Assembly: GCA_903828955.1 (NCBI GenBank)
Contig: CAIKOA010000026.1
Coordinates: 1-53,080, forward strand
DNA: 53,080 bases
Direction of reading: 5' to 3'
Source: an uncultured Microcaldota archaeon
Lineage (GTDB): Archaea > Micrarchaeota > Micrarchaeia > Anstonellales > Bilamarchaeaceae
Position 1 is the first letter of the stretch, and the number at the start of each line of letters is the position of its first letter. This document shows positions 1 to 6,446 of this stretch, one piece after another. Under the pieces are notes generated by a model, which was not told the origin of the DNA, searched no databases, and was given only the letters and a program-made list of their open reading frames with translations. Position numbers and translations under genes: made by a program.

Positions 1-25
1 ATATTAGAATTAGTGGTGGGTAAAT

Positions 26-178
26 ATGCCAGTTGAATATGGAGAATACAAGGGAAATAAGCTCATAAAGCTTCTGAGAAATGAGAACGACAAGTACCCG
101 TTCAGCTTTGGGAAGTCCAAGGCGAGGCTAATTGTCGAGAACTTCGATGAAATCAAGAAGTTCGCGGAAGAAGAATGA
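26..178 (+). CDS. Small conserved-looking hypothetical protein, 50 aa
   Basis: An intact 50-codon frame begins at the ATG at 26, five bases after a purine-rich GGTGGG (15-20) that resembles the GGTG Shine-Dalgarno used elsewhere in this window, and ends at TGA 176-178. The product is charged and soluble, starting MPVEYGEYKG and ending KKFAEEE, with no signal peptide, Cys or membrane segment. It resembles small uncharacterised archaeal/bacterial proteins that begin MPVEYGEYKG, but I cannot name a function. It lies upstream of a 212-base gap in which I see no other gene. The upstream gene is outside the window, so operon membership is unknown. Confidence 0.7.
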   Translation: MPVEYGEYKGNKLIKLLRNENDKYPFSFGKSKARLIVENFDEIKKFAEEE

Positions 179-390
179 AGCTTGGCTACTCTTGCATAAA
201 CCGATGGATTGGCTGCAAAGGCCAATTCAATTTTTCGTATTTCTAATTGCTCAGAGGAACGAATGGTTGGGGCAGCAGGAACTAATCTGAACTGCCTCAG
301 GAAAAAACCTTGGGGCGCTTTCGCTTTGCATAGGATAGGCAATGAGATGTAATAGACATTTTTATAAATTCTCTCACACATAATAGATTC

Positions 391-828
391 ATGGGAGAGG
401 GGCAGGCAACCTACCTGCAAAGGGTGGAAGTATACGATCTGATGGCTGAAGGCAGAAATTATGATATACTTTTAATGGGAACCAAGGCAATCCCGGGCCT
501 TGTTTCAATTCTCAAGAATGGGGAGGCCTGGAAGAAACCGATTGCAATAGAAATTCTGGAAAAAATAGACGGGCCTCAATCTATTAGGGCATTGAGGGTA
601 GCGGCCGAGGACGCGGACTGCGGGATAAGGCTGCTTGCAATGGATGCCATTGCAGAAAAGAAAGGGAAGGTTGCTGAAAAGGCAATTAAAGATATGAGGA
701 AGGACCCCTCCGGGCAGATAAGGGCGAAAGCAGAAACGCTTCTTTTGAGGAGAAAACTTGCGGCGGCTCCGCCAAAGAGGGAGAAGCCGATGGAAAAGAG
801 CGTAAGGAAAAAAGTTGTGAATTCCTAG
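391..828 (+). CDS. HEAT-repeat-like protein, 145 aa
   Basis: The protein is built of repeated amphipathic helix pairs with HEAT/armadillo-like spacing (for example the stretches around IPGLVSILKNGEAWKKPIA, SIRALRVAAEDADCGIRLLA and EKAIKDMRKDPSGQIRAKAE), followed by a basic, proline-containing tail from about residue 120. HEAT repeats are usually protein-protein scaffolds; the partner cannot be inferred. The ATG at 391 lies 27 bases after the centre of a TATA box TTTATAAA (about 360-367), so it is probably translated from a leaderless mRNA. It converges on and overlaps the end of sufU by four bases. There is no signal peptide, so it is likely cytoplasmic. The fold call is moderately sure; the function is unknown. 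Confidence 0.75.
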   Translation: MGEGQATYLQRVEVYDLMAEGRNYDILLMGTKAIPGLVSILKNGEAWKKPIAIEILEKIDGPQSIRALRVAAEDADCGIRLLAMDAIAEKKGKVAEKAIKDMRKDPSGQIRAKAETLLLRRKLAAAPPKREKPMEKSVRKKVVNS

Positions 829-1280
829 AGGCCCAGCTCAGCGTTGTGCTCGTCGCAGTGGCAGGAAATTCCTTTTTTCGGTTTTTGGTAATTCTTGTCC
901 GGCCCGTGCTCCTTGAACTTTTTGCAGGCTTCCTTTACTGTGCGGAGAGGGAAGAGGATGCAGCTAAGCCGGTGCGGATTGTCGCTCAAATCGTCCCCGA
1001 TTAATTGGAAGAGTTTTGGGTTGTCTATTGCCTCCACTTCTTCAAGAGTCATTCCTTTTATGAACTCGGTAACCTGCGAAGCCGAGGCGTTGCTGAATGC
1101 GCAGAATGCGCCTTCGTAAGATGCATCGACTATTCTTCCGTCCTTTATTTTCAGGAAAACGGTGAGCTTGTCCCCGCAGGTGTTCTGGCCCTCATGTGAA
1201 ATGTCCGCGTCTTCCATTTCGTGCCTGTTTAGGGGATTCTTGAAAAGCTCTATGAACTTTTTGTACCGATTTTCGCTCAT
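825..1280 (-). CDS. sufU: SufU/IscU-like Fe-S cluster scaffold or sulfur acceptor
   Basis: A 151-aa protein with the IscU/SufU pattern: Cys35 and Asp37 in NTCGDKLTVFL, Cys60 in GAFCAFSNAS, and Cys107 in RLSCILFPLRTV. These three cysteines and the aspartate bind Zn or the nascent cluster in the family, where the protein accepts persulfide sulfur from SufS. The C-terminus adds an unusual CHCDEHN (Cys140, Cys142), a possible extra metal or thiol site. Its ATG overlaps the sufS stop by four bases (ATGA), indicating translational coupling as the last gene of an lrp-sufS-sufU operon. SufU versus IscU cannot be settled from sequence alone, but pairing with a SufS-type desulfurase favours SufU. Confidence 0.9.
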   Translation of the reverse strand: MSENRYKKFIELFKNPLNRHEMEDADISHEGQNTCGDKLTVFLKIKDGRIVDASYEGAFCAFSNASASQVTEFIKGMTLEEVEAIDNPKLFQLIGDDLSDNPHRLSCILFPLRTVKEACKKFKEHGPDKNYQKPKKGISCHCDEHNAELGL

Positions 1281-2491
1281 GAAAGCATCCTCCGTATTTC
1301 TTCTATTCTTGGAATTAGAACGTCTATTTCTCCCTTTGTGTTGTAGAGGTAAAATGAAATGCGCGCGGAAGGGAGTATTTTCAGGAAATCGTGGATGGGC
1401 TGCGCGCAGTGGTGCCCGGAGCGGATTGCGATCCCATAGTCGTCAAGGAAGGAGGCGAGGTCTATCGAGGAGAGGCCCTTGATGTTGAAGGCGATTACTC
1501 CGACCCGTTTGTGCGCTTCCTGCGGGCCGTAGATTTCTATTCCTTCAATTCCCTGCAGTTTTTGAAAGGCGTATTCAATAAGCTCGACTTCGTGGGCGCG
1601 TATGTTTTCCATTCCGAGCTTGTTGAGGTAATCCACTGCTGCACCCATCGCGATTATTCCGGAAATGTGCGGGGTGCCTGCCTCGAATTTGTGGGGAATC
1701 TCGTTCCATTTGCAGCCTTCGACTTTTGCATCGATTACCATGTCGCCCCCATACATGAAAGGAGGCATCTCTTCAAGGAGTTCTTTTTTTCCGTAGAGGA
1801 CCCCGATTCCTGTGGGGCCTAGCATTTTGTGGCCGGTGAATGCGAAGAAGTCGCAATCCATTTTCTTTACATCAACAGGCATGTGGGGGATGGATTGTGA
1901 GCCATCTATGAGAATTTTTCCTCCGCCCTCATGCGCAATCTTCCCCATTTCTTCTACCGGGTTGATTGTGCCAAGCACATTTGAGGCGTGCACAATCGAG
2001 GTTATTTTGGAATTGGAAATTTTTGAGAATTCGGAATCCGGGATTTCGCCCTCTGTGTTTACATTCATTATTTCCAGTTTTGCTTTCTTTTTGCCTGCAA
2101 GCATCTGCCAGGGGATGAAATCCGAGTGGTGCTCCATTATGCTTGTGCAAATCCGGTCTCCTGCGGAAATATTTGCTTCCCCATAAGTGTAGGCAACGAG
2201 GTTGAGGGATTCGGTTGCATTTTTAGTGAAGATTATTTCTTCGGGCTCCGCGTTTATGAATTTGGCGACCTTCCTGCGGGCCTCTTCGTACATGTAGGTG
2301 GATTCCTCGGAGAGCTTGTGCACCCCCCGGTGCACGTTCGCATTGTGGTTCATGTAGTAGCCGGAAATCGCATTGATTACCTGGATGGGCTTTTGCGAAG
2401 TTGCGCCGTTATCCAGGTAAATGAGCGGGTGTCCGTTTATTTTCCTCTGGAGGATTGGGAAATCCTTCCGAATTTCTTCGACGTTGAACAT
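1277..2491 (-). CDS. sufS: SufS-type cysteine desulfurase
   Basis: A 404-aa PLP enzyme that removes sulfur from L-cysteine for Fe-S cluster assembly. Visible landmarks are LDNGATSQKP near residue 26, the cofactor-stacking His at 121-122 (MEHHSD), Asp196 (LIDGSQS), the PLP lysine Lys222 in FTGHKMLGPTG, and the persulfide Cys362 in RSGHHCAQP. The RSGHHC arrangement and length are typical of group II SufS/CsdA rather than NifS/IscS. The start at 2491 is preceded by GGTG with a five-base spacer and lies 31 bases after the lrp stop, so it is internal to an operon. It is translationally coupled to sufU. Identification is secure. Confidence 0.96.
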   Translation of the reverse strand: MFNVEEIRKDFPILQRKINGHPLIYLDNGATSQKPIQVINAISGYYMNHNANVHRGVHKLSEESTYMYEEARRKVAKFINAEPEEIIFTKNATESLNLVAYTYGEANISAGDRICTSIMEHHSDFIPWQMLAGKKKAKLEIMNVNTEGEIPDSEFSKISNSKITSIVHASNVLGTINPVEEMGKIAHEGGGKILIDGSQSIPHMPVDVKKMDCDFFAFTGHKMLGPTGIGVLYGKKELLEEMPPFMYGGDMVIDAKVEGCKWNEIPHKFEAGTPHISGIIAMGAAVDYLNKLGMENIRAHEVELIEYAFQKLQGIEGIEIYGPQEAHKRVGVIAFNIKGLSSIDLASFLDDYGIAIRSGHHCAQPIHDFLKILPSARISFYLYNTKGEIDVLIPRIEEIRRMLS

Positions 2492-2522
2492 TGTTTCACC
2501 GTATTTCAGTTCATTTTGTTTT

Positions 2523-2939
2523 TTATTTTATCTTTTCCACGAACGTGAGGGGGCAGAGCTCGTTCACGCCCTTTATCTTTCCTATGTGCTTTGTTACTTC
2601 CTTCACTATCCCGACCGGGCCGAGCACTTCCACCGCGAGCGAGTAGGGCCCGGTGATTGTGTAAACCGAGTTTACGAGCGGGGTGGATTTTATCGCTTCA
2701 ACTGTTTTGAGGTAGTTGTTCCGGCTTATGTTCAGGGCGAGAATTGCGCGCTCCCAGCCTATCCTTCTCTCGTTGAGGGAGACCGCGCTGCCGAGGATTA
2801 TGCCGTTGCGCTTCAATTTCTGGAGGCGCTTTCGCGCGGCCTGGACGCTCATCCCGGTGTGTTCGCCTATTTCCGAGAGCGATGGGCATCCGTTCTTCAG
2901 GAGAAGCTGGATTACCTTCAGGTCGGTTGAGTCAAGCAT
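2523..2939 (-). CDS. Lrp/AsnC-family transcriptional regulator
   Basis: A 138-aa protein with an N-terminal winged HTH (about residues 3-50, starting MLDSTDLKVIQLLLKNG, with recognition-helix region MSVQAARKRLQKLKRNGII) and a C-terminal RAM/AsnC ligand domain (about 60-135). It begins at ATG 2939, 26-27 bases downstream of a TATA-like TTTAAA, so the mRNA is probably leaderless. It is the first gene of an operon with sufS and sufU; the sufS start follows its stop by 31 bases. A perfect 8-bp inverted repeat covers its TATA box, suggesting autoregulation and perhaps control of the Fe-S genes. The effector (an amino acid such as cysteine would be logical) is not shown by the sequence. Confidence 0.92.
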   Translation of the reverse strand: MLDSTDLKVIQLLLKNGCPSLSEIGEHTGMSVQAARKRLQKLKRNGIILGSAVSLNERRIGWERAILALNISRNNYLKTVEAIKSTPLVNSVYTITGPYSLAVEVLGPVGIVKEVTKHIGKIKGVNELCPLTFVEKIK

Positions 2940-2947
2940 GGATAAAA

Positions 2948-2968
2948 TTTAAACCAAAAGGGTTTAAA
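2948..2968 (-). promoter_or_regulatory. TATA box and palindromic operator of the lrp-suf operon
   Basis: TTTAAACC (2948-2955), a five-base spacer AAAAG, and GGTTTAAA (2961-2968) form a perfect inverted repeat. The distal half contains TTTAAA centred 26-27 bases before the ATG of the Lrp-family gene, which is where a TATA box would sit for a leaderless transcript. Lrp-type dimers bind such palindromes, and binding here would block TBP. The structure is directly visible; autoregulation is inferred. Confidence 0.6.
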
Positions 2969-3053
2969 AAAGCAACTGCTTCCCGGGGTTGGGGTTTTGC
3001 CGCCTTTAGGATAAGTTTTTATAGGTCAAAGAAGTTATTTTTAAGGTGAAAAA

Positions 3054-3548
3054 ATGAATAAATTCATGGTAATGCTGGGTTTGCTCTTGGTTGTAGGGCT
3101 CTCTTTTGCGGGGATGCCAACCTGGACGCAGAGTGCGGAAGGAAGATATTCCTGCTCTTTTATCTATTCGGATAGTCTGTATGCGATTTCGAACGATATG
3201 GCTGGTGCGGAGAATCTCAGTTTGGCGGAATGCGACCGGAAGACTATGGATTATGATCTCTACGTCTATACGGAACCCTGGAATATGCTGCACAGCCTGC
3301 AGTGGATGCATGCTGCTGCAGGTTGTACTCCTGACAGCGTCGAAGACCCTGTTGCAGAGTTCAGGTCAGCAATGATTTCATATAACTCGGTAGCTGCAAA
3401 CTTCAAGATGCTGTTCAATCAATGCGCAAGGTCATATATGAATAAAGGAGGAAACCGGGCAGAACTCATTGATGCGCTAAATAGCGCAAGAGATTCATAC
3501 TCTGCATGCATTGCCCATGGGGATGCCTGCTGGCTTCCTACAGTGTAG
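3054..3548 (+). CDS. Secreted Cys-containing protein, 164 aa, unknown function
   Basis: The protein begins with a clear signal peptide (MNKFMVMLGLLLVVGLSFAG), probably cleaved around residues 19-20. The mature part has six cysteines (in YSCSF, AECDR, AAGCTP, NQCARS, SACIAHG and DACWLP), an even number that fits disulfide bonds outside the cell. It is rich in Tyr, Ser and Ala and mostly helical in the second half. The start is supported by AAGGTG five bases upstream and a TATA-like TTTTTATA about 35 bases upstream. I do not recognise the family. It stands alone, followed by a T-rich terminator. Confidence 0.75.
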   Translation: MNKFMVMLGLLLVVGLSFAGMPTWTQSAEGRYSCSFIYSDSLYAISNDMAGAENLSLAECDRKTMDYDLYVYTEPWNMLHSLQWMHAAAGCTPDSVEDPVAEFRSAMISYNSVAANFKMLFNQCARSYMNKGGNRAELIDALNSARDSYSACIAHGDACWLPTV

Positions 3549-3554
3549 GGATGA

Positions 3555-3580
3555 AGAGATCCCCCTCTCTTTTTTATTTT
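3555..3580 (+). terminator. Hairpin plus T-tract after the secreted-protein gene
   Basis: A short inverted repeat AGAG...CTCT separated by ATCCCC is followed directly by TCTTTTTTATTTT, seven bases after the stop codon at 3548. Archaeal transcription stops at T-rich tracts, so the T run is probably the active part. Confidence 0.6.
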
Positions 3581-3722
3581 CTAAAACCGATAGCATCTTT
3601 ACCCGATGAAAAAATGAGTGGGCGGTAAGCCGGAGCCATTCTTCTGGAACAATCTCTGGAAAAGTATTAGAGAACTAAGCAAAAACAGGAGAGAAATGAG
3701 GGCTAAAGGACGGGAATGCCCC

Positions 3723-3803
3723 TTTTAAATCTTTCTCATAGTATATTATTTCAACACTTATTAGAGTCCCGGATGGGGCGAGCCGGAGAATCCGGCGAAG
3801 GTG
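3723..3803 (+). promoter_or_regulatory. Promoter and structured leader of the rpl18e ribosomal-protein operon
   Basis: TTTTAAAT at 3723-3730 is a TATA box; transcription would start near 3753, leaving a leader of about 58 bases before the L18e ATG at 3811. The leader holds two overlapping, mutually exclusive stems: CCGGAT (3769-3774) with ATCCGG (3790-3795), and GCCGG (3782-3786) with CCGGC (3792-3796). The GGTG Shine-Dalgarno (3800-3803) follows at once. This could be an autoregulatory ribosomal-protein leader; that role is inferred. Confidence 0.5.
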
Positions 3804-3810
3804 TTTGAAG

Positions 3811-4158
3811 ATGAAAAGCGGAATAGAAAACAAGAGGCTACTGACGCTCATAGTCGAGCTCAAGAAGGCCGACAAGGACATCTGGAAAAGGGTTGCCTAC
3901 GAGCTCTCCAAGCCCACGAGGAGGAGGCCGGAGGTCAACCTGAGCAAGCTCGAGGAATACGGAACGGACGGGGAGACAATCCTTGTTCCGGGAAAGGTTC
4001 TCGGCTCCGGGTACCTCACGAAGAAGGTTAATGTAGCCGCATTTGCATACACTGAGAGCGCAAAATCTCTCATTGCAAAGAGCGGCGGGAAGATGATGGG
4101 GATAGCGGACCTCATGAAATCGAACCCGGACGGGAAGAACGTCCGCATTCTCGTTTAG
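3811..4158 (+). CDS. rpl18e: 50S ribosomal protein L18e
   Basis: A 115-aa archaeal/eukaryotic L18e (eL18) that binds 23S rRNA. Recognisable family segments include NKRLLTLIVELKK near the N-terminus, DIWKRVAYELSKPTRRRPEVN, the central VPGKVLGSGYLTKKV and the C-terminal GKNVRILV. The length matches the family. I choose ATG 3811 over the in-frame TTG at 3805 because a GGTG lies seven bases upstream. It is the first gene of a conserved archaeal cluster with L13, S9, RpoN and S2; its stop overlaps the L13 ribosome-binding site. A structured leader precedes it. Confidence 0.96.
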   Translation: MKSGIENKRLLTLIVELKKADKDIWKRVAYELSKPTRRRPEVNLSKLEEYGTDGETILVPGKVLGSGYLTKKVNVAAFAYTESAKSLIAKSGGKMMGIADLMKSNPDGKNVRILV

Positions 4159-4167
4159 GTGATTTGC

Positions 4168-4590
4168 ATGATAGTTGTTGACGCTGAAAACGCAAGGCTC
4201 GGGAGGGTTTCTGCATTCGTTGCAAAGAAGCTCCTCCAGGGCGAGGAAGTCCACATCATAAATGCGGAAAACGCAATCATCTCCGGAAATCCGGTGGATA
4301 CGATTGCAAAGTACCAGCACAGGAGGCAGCTCAGGTACAAGGGGGATCCGGAACGGAGCCCGTATTGGCCGAAAGTGCCCTATCTCTTTGTGAAGAGGCT
4401 GGTGAGAGGCATGCTCCCGCGCAAGAAACCAAGCGGAAGGGCGGCACACGACAGGCTTAGGGTGCACGTAGGGCGGCCCGGCAGTGTCTTGGGAGACGCA
4501 ATAAGGGTGCCGGGTGCGGACAAGGGGACGCTTACGAAGTACATAACGGTGAGCGAACTCTGCAAGTACCTCGGGTACAACAAAAGGTGA
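4168..4590 (+). CDS. rpl13: 50S ribosomal protein L13
   Basis: A 140-aa uL13, an early-assembling 23S rRNA binding protein. The N-terminal MIVVDAENARLGRVSAFVAK and the segment with NAENAIISGNP are typical, as are the basic YKGDPERSPYWPKVP and the conserved RGMLPRKKPSGR. ATG 4168 is preferred over GTG 4159 because GGTG lies six bases before it. The gene is nine bases from the L18e stop and six bases from the S9 start, so the cluster is tightly co-transcribed. Confidence 0.96.
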   Translation: MIVVDAENARLGRVSAFVAKKLLQGEEVHIINAENAIISGNPVDTIAKYQHRRQLRYKGDPERSPYWPKVPYLFVKRLVRGMLPRKKPSGRAAHDRLRVHVGRPGSVLGDAIRVPGADKGTLTKYITVSELCKYLGYNKR

Positions 4591-4596
4591 TGTTGA

Positions 4597-5283
4597 ATGG
4601 CAGAAGAGAAAAAAGAAATGAAGAAAGAATCAAGGCCGAAAGAGAAGCCAAAGGCGGGAAAACCGGCTGAGGCAAAGAAAGAAGCTCCGAAGGCGGCAGA
4701 AATTAAGCACGTTGCTCCGGTTGCAAAACCTGCGGCGGTTGTTCATGCGGCTCAGGCAAAGGCGCCAGTTCATGCTGCGCCTTCTCCAGTGCATGTTCCG
4801 GCGGCACACGTTGCTCCGGTTCATGCGCCTGCGGCTGCTCCGGCTGAGAAAGCTGAAAAGAAGCCGAAGAAGGCGCGGAAGAAGAAACTCCGCACCGAGC
4901 ACGCAAGGGGAAAACGGAAGGAATGCATTGCAAGGGCAACTGTGAAGGAAGGCTCTGGGAGGATCAGGGTAAACAGCATGCTTTCAACTGCAATCGGAAA
5001 CAGGTACTTCAGGGAAATCGTGGAGGAGCCGGTTGCGCTGCTTGGGCCCGATGGGCTTGCGGTGGATATTGAGGTTCATGTGCGCGGAGGCGGAACGATG
5101 GGGCAGGCGCAGGCCTGCAGAACCGCAATTGCACGCGCACTCGGGAAGTACTTCGGGGAGAAGGCACTCACCATATTCAAGGAGAGCGACGACTGGATCC
5201 TCAGGGAAGACTCAAGAAGGGTCGAACCGAAGAAGTACAAGGGGCCCAAGGCAAGGGCAAGGTTCCAGAAATCCTACAGGTGA
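4597..5283 (+). CDS. rps9: 30S ribosomal protein S9 with long Ala/Pro/Lys-rich N-terminal extension
   Basis: A 228-aa protein. The last about 125 residues are a normal archaeal uS9: GKRKECIARATVKEGSGRIR, the GGGTMGQAQACRTAIARAL segment, and the basic tail ending ARFQKSYR, which reaches the P-site tRNA in the family. Residues 1 to about 100 are an added low-complexity region, first Lys/Glu-rich, then many APVHA-type Ala-Pro-Val-His units, then a lysine cluster. Archaeal S9 is usually about 130-135 aa, so the extension is unusual. The frame is continuous and the start at 4597 has GGTG seven bases upstream, so the extension is probably translated. Its role is unknown; it is likely disordered. 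Confidence 0.95.
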   Translation: MAEEKKEMKKESRPKEKPKAGKPAEAKKEAPKAAEIKHVAPVAKPAAVVHAAQAKAPVHAAPSPVHVPAAHVAPVHAPAAAPAEKAEKKPKKARKKKLRTEHARGKRKECIARATVKEGSGRIRVNSMLSTAIGNRYFREIVEEPVALLGPDGLAVDIEVHVRGGGTMGQAQACRTAIARALGKYFGEKALTIFKESDDWILREDSRRVEPKKYKGPKARARFQKSYR

Positions 5284-5290
5284 ATGAAAA

Positions 5291-5485
5291 ATGGAATTTC
5301 CAGTAAGGTGCTTTACCTGCGGCGCGGTAATTGGCGACTTGTACGAAGAGTACAAGGCAGGGCTTGAAAGCAAGCCCGCCGCAAAGGTATTGGATGAAAT
5401 GGAAATAGAGCGGTACTGCTGCAGGAGGATGTTCCTGGGGCACGTAGAAGGCATGGAGGTAATCAAGAAGTATAGGACACTATAG
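5291..5485 (+). CDS. rpoN: DNA-directed RNA polymerase subunit N (Rpb10)
   Basis: A 64-aa zinc-binding core subunit of archaeal RNA polymerase, required for assembly of the D-L-N-P platform. The family motif is present: FPVRCFTCG with Cys7 and Cys10, and RYCCRRMFLGH with Cys43 and Cys44. The length matches the family. Its start has GGTG eight bases upstream, and it follows S9 by seven bases. In many archaea rpoN is next followed by rpoK and enolase; here a tRNA-Pro gene follows instead. Confidence 0.97.
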   Translation: MEFPVRCFTCGAVIGDLYEEYKAGLESKPAAKVLDEMEIERYCCRRMFLGHVEGMEVIKKYRTL

Positions 5486-5495
5486 ATGTGTTCAC

Positions 5496-5568
5496 GGGGC
5501 CGTGAGGTAACCTGGCATCCTGCGAGCTTGGGGTGCTCGTTATCTGTGTTCAAATCACAGCGGCCCCA
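5496..5568 (+). tRNA. tRNA-Pro (anticodon GGG)
   Basis: The acceptor stem GGGGCCG (5496-5502) pairs with CGGCCCC (5561-5567), with discriminator A5568. The anticodon stem-loop is CGAGC-TTGGGGT-GCTCG with anticodon GGG. The T arm carries TTCAAAT flanked by CTGTG/CACAG. The D arm has AGG/CCT. No intron or encoded CCA is seen. It lies between rpoN and rps2 on the same strand, so it may be processed from the ribosomal-protein transcript. Confidence 0.96.
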
Positions 5569-5588
5569 ATGTTGATAAGGTGAAGAAA

Positions 5589-6395
5589 ATGGAAAATGAA
5601 GAAAAACCTGCAGAAACAAAGTCCTCGTTCCTAATTCCACAGGAGAAATACCTGGAGACTGGAATACACATCGGCACGAGGTTCAAGACGATAGACATGA
5701 AGCCCTACATCTTCAAGATGAGGGACGACGGCCTGTTCATACTGGATCTACGGAAAATTGATGACCGGGTACGGACGGCGGCAAAAATCATGTCGAAGTA
5801 CAAGCCTGAAGACGTAGTTGTCGTGGCTTCGAGGCTTTATTCGGCAAATGCGGCGGAGAAATTCTGCGCGCTTACCGGGGTTACGCTTCTCCGAGGGAGA
5901 TTTGTGCCGGGAACTATGACGAACATAAAGCTGCCCGTATTCAGGGAGCCAAAACTCCTCATTGTCTGCGACCCGAAGGGAGAATGGGAAGCGATAAGGG
6001 AGGCTTCGATGACTGGAGTGCCGGTGATTGGGCTTTGCGATACGGACAACAATACTGCGTACGTTGACTGGGTGGTCCCTGCAAACAACAAGGGAAGGAA
6101 ATCCCTTGCAGCGATATTCTACCTCTTCACAAGGGAACTCCTGATGTCGCAGGGGAAAATCTCCTCCTATGACCAGTTTGAGTACAGGATAGACCACTTT
6201 GAGAGGTTTGAGGAAGGCCAGGTGCCGACCCTGAAAGAGAGGGTTGAGGCAGAGGCAGAGCCTGAAGCGGCTCCGAGCCCCCAGGACCTCATTGATGAGG
6301 AGCGGGCAAGGAAGGCGCTTGAAGGGGCAAAGGAGGAAGAGGCCTCCGCTGCTGAAGCTGCCTCGAAGAAAGAGAAAAAGAAGAAATCCGAATAG
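5589..6395 (+). CDS. rps2: 30S ribosomal protein S2
   Basis: A 268-aa uS2 of the small subunit platform. Family segments include YLETGIHIGTRFKTIDMKPYI, FILDLRKIDDRV, the VASRLYSANAAEKF region, RFVPGTMTNIKLP, GVPVIGLCDTDN and VVPANNKGRKSL. From about residue 225 it has an added acidic/basic tail (AEAEPEAAPS... ending KKEKKKKSE), longer than usual. ATG 5589 is chosen over GTG 5580 because AAGGTG lies six bases upstream. It ends the cluster and is followed by a strong T-rich terminator. Confidence 0.96.
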   Translation: MENEEKPAETKSSFLIPQEKYLETGIHIGTRFKTIDMKPYIFKMRDDGLFILDLRKIDDRVRTAAKIMSKYKPEDVVVVASRLYSANAAEKFCALTGVTLLRGRFVPGTMTNIKLPVFREPKLLIVCDPKGEWEAIREASMTGVPVIGLCDTDNNTAYVDWVVPANNKGRKSLAAIFYLFTRELLMSQGKISSYDQFEYRIDHFERFEEGQVPTLKERVEAEAEPEAAPSPQDLIDEERARKALEGAKEEEASAAEAASKKEKKKKSE

Positions 6396-6396
6396 A

Positions 6397-6436
6397 TTTC
6401 TTTTCTATTTTTATTTATTATTCTTGTTTTTTTATT
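6397..6436 (+). terminator. T-rich terminator after rps2
   Basis: Directly after the rps2 stop come several runs of thymines (TTTCTTTTC, TTTTTATTTATT, TTGTTTTTTTATT). Oligo-T runs are the archaeal termination signal. The next gene is convergent, so this probably ends the ribosomal-protein operon. Confidence 0.6.
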
Positions 6437-6446
6437 CCGGTCCTGC

